Source: Prolixibacteraceae bacterium
GTDB lineage: Bacteria; Bacteroidota; Bacteroidia; Bacteroidales; Prolixibacteraceae
Assembly: GCA_003537645.1 (NCBI GenBank)
Contig: DPRM01000067.1
Span: forward strand, 1 to 16,545
Reading direction: 5' to 3'
DNA: 16,545 bases
Shown: one piece after another, positions 7,898 to 14,684 of the stretch
How the letters are laid out: every line of letters starts with the position of its first letter
Position numbering within the stretch: position 1 is the stretch's first letter
Translations under genes and position numbers: made by a program
Notes under the pieces: model-generated
Told to the model about the DNA's origin: nothing
Database searches by the model: none
The model's input: the letters and a program-made list of their open reading frames with translations, nothing else

Positions 7898-8450
7898 CCA
7901 TTATTGGATACTGCTGATGTTAGCTGCAATGCTGCTACAGTGTGCAGCCCCACAAGGAATTCCATCAAGTTATCTAAAGAATCCCCGATCCCTCGATACG
8001 ATGACAACCGGTTGCTGGATTGTTGTTAATCATGACTTATTCAATGATAGTATATTTCACAATGAAATTTCAGGCGAATTAATTGCATACCAAAATGATA
8101 CCATCTATATAATGACTCATAACTCATTAATGATTATTCCTGAAAGTGGTATAAAAACAGCCTTATTATTCTTATTTAAGGATCAAAGCAATAAATACCT
8201 TCTGGCCACCGGCTTGGGCCTAATTCCAAATTTTGCCGGCTTACTGGTACATTCAGAACCAGCTTTTCTTGCTCTCGGAATACCATTTGCTGTTGTTGGA
8301 TTAGTAACGATGGCTATTGAACGCTCGAAAAACAGGTTGCGATATCCTGAAACAAATAAGTTGAAAGAATTTCAAAAATTTTCCAGATTCCCGCAAGGAA
8401 TACCAATCGGACTCAATTTGAAGAAGTTAAAATTAAAAACATATACCTAA
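7884..8450 (+). CDS. Predicted small lipoprotein of unknown function, overlapping the upstream gene
   Basis: 188 residues from ATG 7884, chosen because it follows a strong Shine-Dalgarno and begins a clear lipoprotein signal (MSRINHYWILLMLAAMLLQC, Cys20 as anchor). The longer ORF from 7821 would bury this signal. Residues 62-98 (SGELIAYQNDTIYIMTHNSL, then MIIPESGI) resemble the beta unit of the upstream lipoprotein, again followed by hydrophobic segments (about 105-122 and 127-144). The tail contains RFPQGIPIGLNL. I do not recognise a named family. It overlaps the upstream gene by 14 nt and is followed 6 nt later by the barrel gene, so the three are almost surely cotranscribed and probably translationally coupled. 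An envelope role is inferred from the signal only. Confidence 0.8.
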   Translation: MSRINHYWILLMLAAMLLQCAAPQGIPSSYLKNPRSLDTMTTGCWIVVNHDLFNDSIFHNEISGELIAYQNDTIYIMTHNSLMIIPESGIKTALLFLFKDQSNKYLLATGLGLIPNFAGLLVHSEPAFLALGIPFAVVGLVTMAIERSKNRLRYPETNKLKEFQKFSRFPQGIPIGLNLKKLKLKTYT

Positions 8451-8456
8451 AGCGAA

Positions 8457-9065
8457 ATGTTAATTAAAGCAGTCATATTGTCGCTTACAAGTTTTATACT
8501 ACTCATTAATATTGGATATTCTCAGACAAGGCAAAACGAATTTTCGTTTTCGTACGGCTTGTACTCTTCTAACGGAGCCTGGATTGAAACATTTGGGCAA
8601 TCAAGGGTATCTGCATTCACCTTAGGAATTTTCTCGCTTGAACCGGAAAATATCAGAGAAACAGGGCCTGTTCTAATATCGTACAAACATGTTCTTAATT
8701 CCAGGTTTGGGCTGGGAATAATTGCTGGAATTACGCATGTAAAATATGATCTAAAAGAAAGTTCGATATTTACGAAAGAATACACAACCACCAACGTAAA
8801 CCGTTCGAATCTCACTTTGGCTCCTGAATTTGATTTCAGATACCTGTTCAGAGGCAATTTCAACCTCTATTCATTGATTGGGCTCGGATTTACATTTGTC
8901 GATAATAATAATACTCCTGCCTTATCAGTGGCAAACAAACCAGACCATTTTGGCTTTCATCTTTCCGTAATTGGCATACGTTTCGGGAAAGAGTTAGGCG
9001 GATTTATTGAACTGGGAACGGGTTATAAGGGACTGATTAATTTTGGAATAAATTACCAGTTTTAG
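8457..9065 (+). CDS. Putative outer-membrane beta-barrel protein
   Basis: 202 residues with a signal peptide (MLIKAVILSLTSFILLINIG, probable cleavage after YSQ at 23). The mature part alternates polar and hydrophobic residues in strand-sized blocks with aromatic girdle residues (EFSFSYGLYSS, GPVLISYKHVL, LTLAPEFDFRYLF, FNLYSLIGLGFTF, FGFHLSVIGIRFG, GGFIELGTGYKGLINFGINYQF) and ends in Phe, as many outer-membrane proteins do. About eight strands could be drawn. No cysteine or enzyme motif is present. It is the last gene of the 6296-9065 operon, 6 nt after the second lipoprotein, and converges on the methyltransferase gene 30 nt away. The barrel is inferred from pattern; no substrate or partner is known. 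Confidence 0.75.
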   Translation: MLIKAVILSLTSFILLINIGYSQTRQNEFSFSYGLYSSNGAWIETFGQSRVSAFTLGIFSLEPENIRETGPVLISYKHVLNSRFGLGIIAGITHVKYDLKESSIFTKEYTTTNVNRSNLTLAPEFDFRYLFRGNFNLYSLIGLGFTFVDNNNTPALSVANKPDHFGFHLSVIGIRFGKELGGFIELGTGYKGLINFGINYQF

Positions 9066-9095
9066 ATCATTCTGTTGCTCCGATATTCTTCAAAC

Positions 9096-10253
9096 TTAAT
9101 GCTCTTCGTTGTTTGAGCTCACAATCTTTTTCGATCCTCTGTACAATTCGTATTTTCTGAAACTACATTCCAAAGAACCGTTCAGAATTGAAATTTTACG
9201 CGAAGGCCGCAATCCTATTGATTTCAGGCATGGAGGTGTACTGATGATCCAGACGGTTGCATTGGAATAATGATGTTTTAGCCGTTCACCAATCATCGCG
9301 TAAAAATTGGTATCATCAGAAGTCAACCGTTCGCCATACGGAGGATTAAACAACAGGAAGGGTTTTTCGGAGACTGGTTCCAACACTTTAAAATCTGATA
9401 TTTTAAAGTCGATGAACTTCAAAACACCTGCAGCTTCGGCATTTTTATAAGCAATATCGATGTTACGGCGCGAGATATCCGAAGCTGAAATTTTCACAGG
9501 CTGAACTCCAACTGGCTGAACTTCTTCTTCCACCTGTTTGAACAATTCAGGATTAAAATTGCGCCAGTTTCGAAATGAAAAGTCTTTACGAATACTCCCC
9601 GGATAAATTCCATTGGCCAGCATGGCTGCTTCGATGGCGATTGTGCCCGAGCCACACATCGGATCAACAAAGTCGCTTTTACGATCCCAGTCAGAAAGCC
9701 TGATTAAACCGGCTGCCAGCACTTCGCTCATCGGCGCTTCGTTCTGGTCGAGCCTGTAACCACGTTTGTGCAGCGATTCACCACTGCTGTCGAGCGAAAT
9801 GGTGCAATACTCGTTGCTTATATGCAGATTAATGCGGATATCCGGATTCTTTGAATCGACCGATGGCCTTTCACCAAATTTGTAGCGAAAACGATCAACA
9901 ATGGCATCTTTCAGCTTAAGTGAGGCAAACATCGAATTATTAAAAAGATCAGTAAAAACGGTACTCTGAATAGCAAAAGTCTGGTCGCAGCCAAACAACT
10001 CTTCCCATTTGAAATTTTTGCCGCGCTGATATAAATCGTCAGCCGAAAATATCTTGTACGAATCGATGGGCAGCAAAATGCGCAATGCGCTGCGCAAACA
10101 ATAATTCGCTTTATAAAGCAATTTTAAATCACCGCTAAAATACACCGAACGACGACCTATCTGTACCTCATCGGCACCAATTTCAATCAACTCCTGTGCG
10201 AGTATTTCTTCTAATCCGGCCAGCGTTGTGGCTGTATATTTTTCTTTTTTCAA
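9096..10253 (-). CDS. THUMP-domain class I SAM-dependent RNA methyltransferase (RlmL/YpsC-like), TTG start
   Basis: 385 residues. The N-terminal part up to about residue 155 is the THUMP-containing RNA-binding region, and a Rossmann methyltransferase domain follows. SAM-binding motif I is VDPMCGSGTIAIEAA (196-210), and the catalytic motif is LLFNPPYGERL (300-310), the NPPY that contacts a base amino group. The E. coli relative, the N-terminal half of RlmL, makes m2G2445 in 23S rRNA; here there is no RlmK half. The first codon is TTG at 10251-10253. No in-frame ATG exists before Met109, an in-frame stop lies five codons upstream, and the family usually starts at this point (KYTATTLAGLEEILAQEL). 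The exact target nucleotide in this organism is inferred. It stands alone on the minus strand, 173 nt after cysE. Confidence 0.9.
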   Translation of the reverse strand: MKKEKYTATTLAGLEEILAQELIEIGADEVQIGRRSVYFSGDLKLLYKANYCLRSALRILLPIDSYKIFSADDLYQRGKNFKWEELFGCDQTFAIQSTVFTDLFNNSMFASLKLKDAIVDRFRYKFGERPSVDSKNPDIRINLHISNEYCTISLDSSGESLHKRGYRLDQNEAPMSEVLAAGLIRLSDWDRKSDFVDPMCGSGTIAIEAAMLANGIYPGSIRKDFSFRNWRNFNPELFKQVEEEVQPVGVQPVKISASDISRRNIDIAYKNAEAAGVLKFIDFKISDFKVLEPVSEKPFLLFNPPYGERLTSDDTNFYAMIGERLKHHYSNATVWIISTPPCLKSIGLRPSRKISILNGSLECSFRKYELYRGSKKIVSSNNEEH

Positions 10254-10426
10254 AATATATTGTTTTTATGATTGACCGTTTGCATACCTATTTGGCATTT
10301 TCGTCAGTAAATTGTGGTCATTCTTTTGTCAATTTCTGGCAACTTAACGACTAGCAAATAACAATTGAATGACATTTATGACATTAGGCAATATTACGGA
10401 TATCCATTAATGTTTTTATGTGAGCG

Positions 10427-11356
10427 TTAAATTCCTGCGCCGTCGCTGTAATCGGTTTCTTTGGCTTTTGACTGAACAAGTTTGGTATTCGGTGGCAGGC
10501 TATTGGTTACCCAAACGTTTCCTCCAATCACAGAATTAGCTCCTATCCTGATGCGGCCCAGAATGGTTGCCTGCGCGTAAATAATCACATTATCCTCCAC
10601 TATCGGATGGCGTGGAATTCCCTTGATTGGATTACCATCGGCATCAAGCGGGAAACTCTTTGCACCGAGCGTAACTCCCTGATATAGCTTCACATTGTTA
10701 CCGATGATACAGGTTGACCCGATTACAACACCGGTACCATGATCAATCGTAAATGATTCACCAATCTGTGCTCCGGGATGAATATCGATACCCGTTTCGG
10801 AGTGTCCCATTTCTGAAATAATGCGGGGAATAAGCGGAACGCCCAACTGTAACAACTGATGACCAATGCGGTGATTGATAATTGCCCGGATAGCCGGATA
10901 GCAAAATATCACTTCGCTCCTGCTATTGGCAGCCGGATCGCCCAAATAAGCAGCTTCAACATCAGTAACCAACAGCCTCCTTATTTCAGGAAGAAACGAA
11001 ATCAGATCGGAAGCGAGCCCCTGCGCAAACTTCGAACGCTCGCGCATATCAACCATTTCCGGATTCTGACAGGTAAAACATAGTCCGGCCAGAATTTGCT
11101 CCGACAATAATTCGAACAGTTCGTCGATGTTAACACCTACGTAATGCTTGATTGTATTGGCCCGCAAACTGGTATTTCCGAAATAGCCCGGAAACAGAAT
11201 TTCGCGGATCAGTCCAACTACTTTGCCCAGCTTTTCAATCGAAGGCAAAGGTTCGCCCATGCGATGCTCGTGGCAAACCAGGCTGTATGATTTTGGATCG
11301 GCCAGTTGCTCTACAGCACGGCTCATTTTGTGTTCAAAATTCTTTTCTGAAAGCAT
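10427..11356 (-). CDS. cysE: Serine O-acetyltransferase (CysE/EpsC type)
   Basis: 309 residues. The enzyme makes O-acetylserine from serine and acetyl-CoA, the first committed step to cysteine. Helical N-terminal domain to about 155, then a left-handed beta-helix of hexapeptide repeats (about 188-285). GIDIHPGAQIG carries Asp191 and FTIDHGTGVVIG carries His206, spaced like the catalytic Asp143/His158 of E. coli CysE. The last residues, DYSDGAGI, end in Ile; in E. coli the C-terminal Ile of a similar tail inserts into the CysK active site to form the cysteine synthase complex. The longer N-terminus fits the EpsC subgroup. Met11 is an alternative start. The upstream region carries two dyads (11375-11402). 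It is on the same strand as the pnuC/kinase pair but 74 nt away, with no obvious functional link. Confidence 0.95.
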   Translation of the reverse strand: MLSEKNFEHKMSRAVEQLADPKSYSLVCHEHRMGEPLPSIEKLGKVVGLIREILFPGYFGNTSLRANTIKHYVGVNIDELFELLSEQILAGLCFTCQNPEMVDMRERSKFAQGLASDLISFLPEIRRLLVTDVEAAYLGDPAANSRSEVIFCYPAIRAIINHRIGHQLLQLGVPLIPRIISEMGHSETGIDIHPGAQIGESFTIDHGTGVVIGSTCIIGNNVKLYQGVTLGAKSFPLDADGNPIKGIPRHPIVEDNVIIYAQATILGRIRIGANSVIGGNVWVTNSLPPNTKLVQSKAKETDYSDGAGI

Positions 11357-11374
11357 TTGTACTGATTTTTAATT

Positions 11375-11402
11375 AGTGACAAAAATCACACTTTTGAAAG
11401 TG
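11375..11402 (-). promoter_or_regulatory. Two overlapping inverted repeats upstream of cysE (possible operator)
   Basis: AGTGA-N6-TCACA (11375-11390) is one base from the CRP/FNR-type TGTGA-N6-TCACA. Overlapping it, CACTTT-TG-AAAGTG (11389-11402) is a perfect 6-bp dyad with a 2-nt centre. The block sits 18 to 46 nt before the cysE start, inside the 74-nt gap. A regulator binding site is plausible; the protein is unknown. Confidence 0.4.
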
Positions 11403-11430
11403 ATATCAAACTAAAAGTCTGAAAGTTTTA

Positions 11431-11964
11431 CTACTGACGCAAACTATCGATTGCTGAAATTGCTGATTGTAAGCGAACATGGCCACTTCCACCGATCTCA
11501 ACATACTTAAAACCATAATGGTTCAGCTCGTTTCGGTATTGTTCGAACAGTTTTAAGCGGTTCTCTCCCCCGTTTTCGCGAACCGGATCGGCTTCCCAGG
11601 GTAAATCGGGCAGGCACAGCAGAAATAAGTCAATCTTACATTCCTGAATCTGATCTTCAAGCCAATCGGGAGTTCGCTGAAATACCCAATTAAACCAGAC
11701 TTTTGTAATAATCAGCCAGGTATCGAAAAAAAATATTTGTCCGAAACCTGATTTGGTTGAGTGGTACTGTTCGAGCTGTTTTAAAGCGATTGTTTCAATA
11801 TCATTGTAGGTATAATGACGGGGCAAAGTTTCAACATATTCACGTGCAAATTCAGTTATATACAATCCGTTGTAGAATTCTGCCAACTGTTTAGCCAATG
11901 TGGTTTTGCCGGTCGATTCAGGACCGGTAACAGCTATCCGTATTTGCTTTTTATCTCCGTTCAT
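11431..11964 (-). CDS. NadR-type ribosylnicotinamide kinase (AAA/P-loop kinase)
   Basis: 177 residues. It probably phosphorylates nicotinamide riboside to NMN in the cytoplasm, trapping it after uptake. The P-loop is GPESTGKTT (14-22). ITEFAREYVE (36-45) follows as in the NadR kinase domain, FFFDTW (78-83) is the Walker B-like strand, and DPVRENGGENR (126-136) is the lid region. The NMN adenylyltransferase domain of full-length NadR and its DNA-binding helix are both absent, so this is a stand-alone kinase. The gene starts 12 nt after the pnuC stop, so the two form an operon, and this context supports the substrate. The other substrate possibility for such kinases, a related nucleoside, cannot be excluded from sequence alone. 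Confidence 0.88.
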   Translation of the reverse strand: MNGDKKQIRIAVTGPESTGKTTLAKQLAEFYNGLYITEFAREYVETLPRHYTYNDIETIALKQLEQYHSTKSGFGQIFFFDTWLIITKVWFNWVFQRTPDWLEDQIQECKIDLFLLCLPDLPWEADPVRENGGENRLKLFEQYRNELNHYGFKYVEIGGSGHVRLQSAISAIDSLRQ

Positions 11965-11976
11965 TCATCAAAGTAA

Positions 11977-12597
11977 TTAATTTTCTACTGCCTGATCAAT
12001 CACTTTTTCGCCTGCCAACTCTTTCTTCCATTCAATATACCCGACAACTGCCATTATAGTATAAACTACAAACAGAATAACGGTAGGATAAAGCTCTTTA
12101 TACAAAAAAAGTCCGATTGAAAATAGATCAACAAAAATCCATATAAGCCAGTGTTCCAGAATTTTTCGGGCAAGCATCCAGGTTGCAACAATGCTAAGCG
12201 CGGTGGCCAGCGCATCGGCCATCGGAACATTCGAATCGGTATAATTTTTCAGGATAACCCATAACAAAACAAAAAGCGCCAGGCTGATTATTGAAAGTAT
12301 CGCACCCAAACGAAAGATTAAACGACTCACTTTCAACGGCTCTGACTTGCCTGAAGAACTACCGTGCAACCATTCGTACCAACCATAAAGACTAATAAAC
12401 ACGTAATAAATCTGAAGCCCCATTTCAGCATAAAGACTGGAGAAAAAAAAGACCCAAACGTAAAGCGCTGAAGTAAGTAATCCGACCGGCCAGGTGAGTA
12501 TATTCTGGCGGATTGAGAAAAAAATGTAGGCAATACCCAAAATGGCTCCCAGGAGCTCAATGTAATTTCCTGAAAGCCATTCTATTGTTAGTTCCAT
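11977..12597 (-). CDS. pnuC: Nicotinamide riboside transporter PnuC
   Basis: 206 residues from ATG 12597, with about seven hydrophobic segments (roughly 10-28, 32-50, 54-73, 93-116, 127-143, 148-167, 169-187). The motifs WPVGLLTSALYVWVFF and LQIYYVFISLYGWYEW are typical of PnuC, which moves nicotinamide riboside across the inner membrane by facilitated diffusion. Met at 12597 is preferred to an in-frame ATG at 12657, because the extra 20 residues would come from a repeat-like insert and begin with a basic stretch unlike the family. It is followed 12 nt later by the NadR-type kinase, so it is the NR rather than the thiamine (PnuT) type. The leader holds a hairpin-forming insert (12609-12660). 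It follows the S41 protease gene by 93 nt on the same strand. Confidence 0.93.
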   Translation of the reverse strand: MELTIEWLSGNYIELLGAILGIAYIFFSIRQNILTWPVGLLTSALYVWVFFFSSLYAEMGLQIYYVFISLYGWYEWLHGSSSGKSEPLKVSRLIFRLGAILSIISLALFVLLWVILKNYTDSNVPMADALATALSIVATWMLARKILEHWLIWIFVDLFSIGLFLYKELYPTVILFVVYTIMAVVGYIEWKKELAGEKVIDQAVEN

Positions 12598-12600
12598 ATA

Positions 12601-12668
12601 GAAATTCGAGTTACGGGTTACGGATTGCAAACTACGGATTTTTCTCGTAACCCGCACCGCGAAATTCG
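12601..12668. repeat. Repeat-like insert with inverted repeat, bounded by 8-bp direct repeats, in the pnuC leader
   Basis: GAAATTCG occurs exactly at 12601-12608 and 12661-12668, bracketing 52 nt. Inside are a tandem GTTACGG GTTACGG (12610-12623), two TACGGATT words (12619-12626 and 12633-12640) and an inverted repeat CGGGTTACG / CGTAACCCG (12614-12622 and 12646-12654) with a 23-nt loop. The design resembles a small palindromic mobile or dispersed repeat with target duplication, or a leader hairpin of pnuC. No ORF is intended here. Confidence 0.5.
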
Positions 12669-12690
12669 CAACATAACATTCATATCAATT

Positions 12691-14304
12691 TTATTTTCCA
12701 CTCAGAATCTTCTCGTAATTTCCTTTCCGGGTAATTACTTCAACTGCCTTTGCGATGGTTTCGTCCTCGGTATTCATGATCTCAAAATAATGGCTCAATG
12801 AGAAAAGATCGCGGGCAATCAGTCCTTTCATCTGGCGTTTCATTAACGGACGGGCAAATTCAACGCTTTTGTCATCTTTCTTAACACCTTCTTTTTCTCC
12901 TGCCTCAATTATCTTGTCAATCATTTCATCCGACACGTCAAACTTAGCAGCATACGTTTTAAAATCGGGGTACTTTTGTTTCAGGCTTTCGCGATTAGCA
13001 TCCATTATATCGAGCACTCCGTTGTAAACCAAATTCTTGCGCTGCAAGCCGTTGTAATAAATGTAATATTTCGAAGTATCGAGCGGAATAAATAAGTCGG
13101 GCATTACACCGCCACCGCCATAAACTGTTCGTTTACTTGTCTTGGTCAGAAATGTCTCTGCCTTATTTTGTAAAACGCTGTCTTTCGAGAATAACTCACC
13201 ATTTTTCATGCGGTTCAGGTAGTCTTTCTGATAAGCATCAGTTCCTTCCTCGTAAGGTTTCTGGATATTTCTTCCGCTGGGAGTGTAATAATGTGCTGTG
13301 GTAAGCCTGATCATCGACCCGTCAGTCAAAGGAAACGGCTGCTGAACCAGACCTTTGCCAAACGAACGGCGACCGATCAAAACACCACGATCCCAGTCCT
13401 GAACGGCACCCGCTACAATTTCGCTGGCCGAAGCAGAACCTTCGTCAATAAGAACAACCAGTTTGCCCTGCTCAAGTTCGCCAAGTGAAGTTGAATTGTA
13501 TTCCTTTTTGTCGGCATGAGCGCCGCTTGTGTAAACAATTAATTTATAGGCGTCGAGGAACTGATCGGCCAATTCTGTGGCTGCCGAAAGATATCCGCCA
13601 CCGTTTCCGCGCAAATCGAGTACAAGGCTATTAAGTTTTGAGCTTGTTTTAAGCGCTTTAATTGCATCTAAAAATTCGCTGGTGGTAGTTGCCGAAAACT
13701 TGTTTAGCTTAATATAGCCGGTATTTTCGTTCAGCATATATGAAGCATCGAGGCTGTTAATCGGAATTTTATCGCGGATAACGGCAAAATCAAGCAGATT
13801 GGGTTCGCCTTTTCGTTTAACCGACAAAATAACCCTGGTACCTTTTTTGCCTCGCAGATAATCGTAAACATCGGTATTTTTCAGACCAATACCTGCAATA
13901 TTTTTTGTATCAACTGCCACAATCCGGTCTCCTGCCCTTATTCCAACTTTTTCGGAAGGCCCGCCGGGAACAGTAGTTACAACCATCAAACTATCATGAT
14001 AAACATTGAAAGAAATGCCAACACCTTCAAAATTTCCCTGAAGCGGTTCATTCATTTTTTCCACTTCGGCCTTCGAAATATAAACAGAGTGAGGATCGAG
14101 TCCGCGAAGTATTTCAACAATGGCTTTTTCAGTTAAATCGTCCACATTGGTGGTGTCAACATAATAACTGTCGATCAATCTAAGTAAACGCCCAAATTTC
14201 ATTGTACTATTCTGAACGTCCTGGGCTTTCAATTCAATTCCTCCAGCAAATAGTATCATCCCCATCAGAATCGAAAAACCTGTAATTCTATAATTAAAAT
14301 TCAT
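12691..14304 (-). CDS. Exported S41-family C-terminal processing protease with PDZ domain
   Basis: 537 residues. A signal peptide (about 1-28, ending LKAQ) exports it to the periplasm, where this family trims or degrades proteins from the C-terminus. PDZ domain about 88-168 (GVGISFNVYHDSLMV, GPSEKVGIRAGDRIVAV). The S41 core contains SLVLDLRGNGGG (226-237). Catalytic Ser292 lies in GSASASEIVAGA and the catalytic pair is completed by Lys317 in SFGKGLVQQ, with Gln321; the 25-residue Ser-Lys spacing equals that of E. coli Prc. About 190 further residues (after 345) form a helical C-terminal extension, as in other Bacteroidota members. It is the first gene of the minus-strand row and is separated from pnuC by 93 nt. 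Substrates are unknown. Confidence 0.93.
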   Translation of the reverse strand: MNFNYRITGFSILMGMILFAGGIELKAQDVQNSTMKFGRLLRLIDSYYVDTTNVDDLTEKAIVEILRGLDPHSVYISKAEVEKMNEPLQGNFEGVGISFNVYHDSLMVVTTVPGGPSEKVGIRAGDRIVAVDTKNIAGIGLKNTDVYDYLRGKKGTRVILSVKRKGEPNLLDFAVIRDKIPINSLDASYMLNENTGYIKLNKFSATTTSEFLDAIKALKTSSKLNSLVLDLRGNGGGYLSAATELADQFLDAYKLIVYTSGAHADKKEYNSTSLGELEQGKLVVLIDEGSASASEIVAGAVQDWDRGVLIGRRSFGKGLVQQPFPLTDGSMIRLTTAHYYTPSGRNIQKPYEEGTDAYQKDYLNRMKNGELFSKDSVLQNKAETFLTKTSKRTVYGGGGVMPDLFIPLDTSKYYIYYNGLQRKNLVYNGVLDIMDANRESLKQKYPDFKTYAAKFDVSDEMIDKIIEAGEKEGVKKDDKSVEFARPLMKRQMKGLIARDLFSLSHYFEIMNTEDETIAKAVEVITRKGNYEKILSGK

Positions 14305-14495
14305 AATTGTATTTTTTATAACCAGATCGGCGATACTTCAAATATCATGCAAATGTCCGATCAAAATATGTAATGTGTGGCAAAAATAGTTTATAAAAAT
14401 GGGCAAATGGTAAAAACAGTATTAATATAAGTTAACATTCGAAGGCAATTTGTGTTTATAAGTTTAAATCCGGAACAAAAAATTACAAATAACAC

Positions 14496-14514
14496 GATCC
14501 TATTATTTAGGATC
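14496..14514. repeat. 7-bp inverted repeat in the S41-protease/14685 gap
   Basis: Arms GATCCTA (14496-14502) and TAGGATC (14508-14514) enclose TTATT. No T-run follows on the plus strand and it precedes rather than follows a gene, so it does not look like a terminator. It could be an operator dyad or chance in AT-rich DNA. Confidence 0.35.
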
Positions 14515-14618
14515 ATCATGCTTTTGAATCACTTCTGAGTTTATCGATTTTTGTAAGTTTCCACAAAAAATATGTTTCGAATTTAACCTTCAGCGTATGT
14601 ACATTCTTGATTTTTGCA

Positions 14619-14626
14619 TAAGTTTG
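14619..14626 (+). promoter_or_regulatory. Candidate -7 box (TAAGTTTG) of the 14685 gene
   Basis: TAAGTTTG is an exact TAnnTTTG match 58 nt before the ATG at 14685, which would give a leader of about 50 nt. A -33 TTTG at the usual spacing is not evident. Confidence 0.45.
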
Positions 14627-14684
14627 GCTTACAGAAAAACAATCGAGAGCTATCGTCATTACTTTCCATATTAAACTAAGTCAG

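Larger units (their letters stand above)
14305..14684. other. 380-nt divergent intergenic region with hairpin and promoter candidates
   Basis: AT-rich, between the divergent S41 protease gene and the 14685 gene. It contains a minus-strand candidate -7 box TATTTTTG (14381-14388, 77 nt before the protease start), a plus-strand box TAAGTTTG at 14619-14626, and a hairpin GATCCTA-TTATT-TAGGATC (14496-14514). I see no ORF, tRNA or repeat array. The protease-side box is the weaker of the two. Confidence 0.45.

Noticed and set aside
10369..10385. Direct repeat ATGACATT twice in the cysE/methyltransferase gap
   Set aside because: Only two adjacent 8-mers in AT-rich DNA with no promoter in register; a site is possible but not supported.
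12598..12657. Longer pnuC reading from an ATG at 12657
   Set aside because: The extra 20 residues are basic and come from the repeat-like insert, while the family N-terminus begins at Met 12597.
13291..13488. Plus-strand 65-codon frame inside the S41 protease gene
   Set aside because: Antisense to the catalytic region of a well-conserved protease with no start context; a shadow frame.
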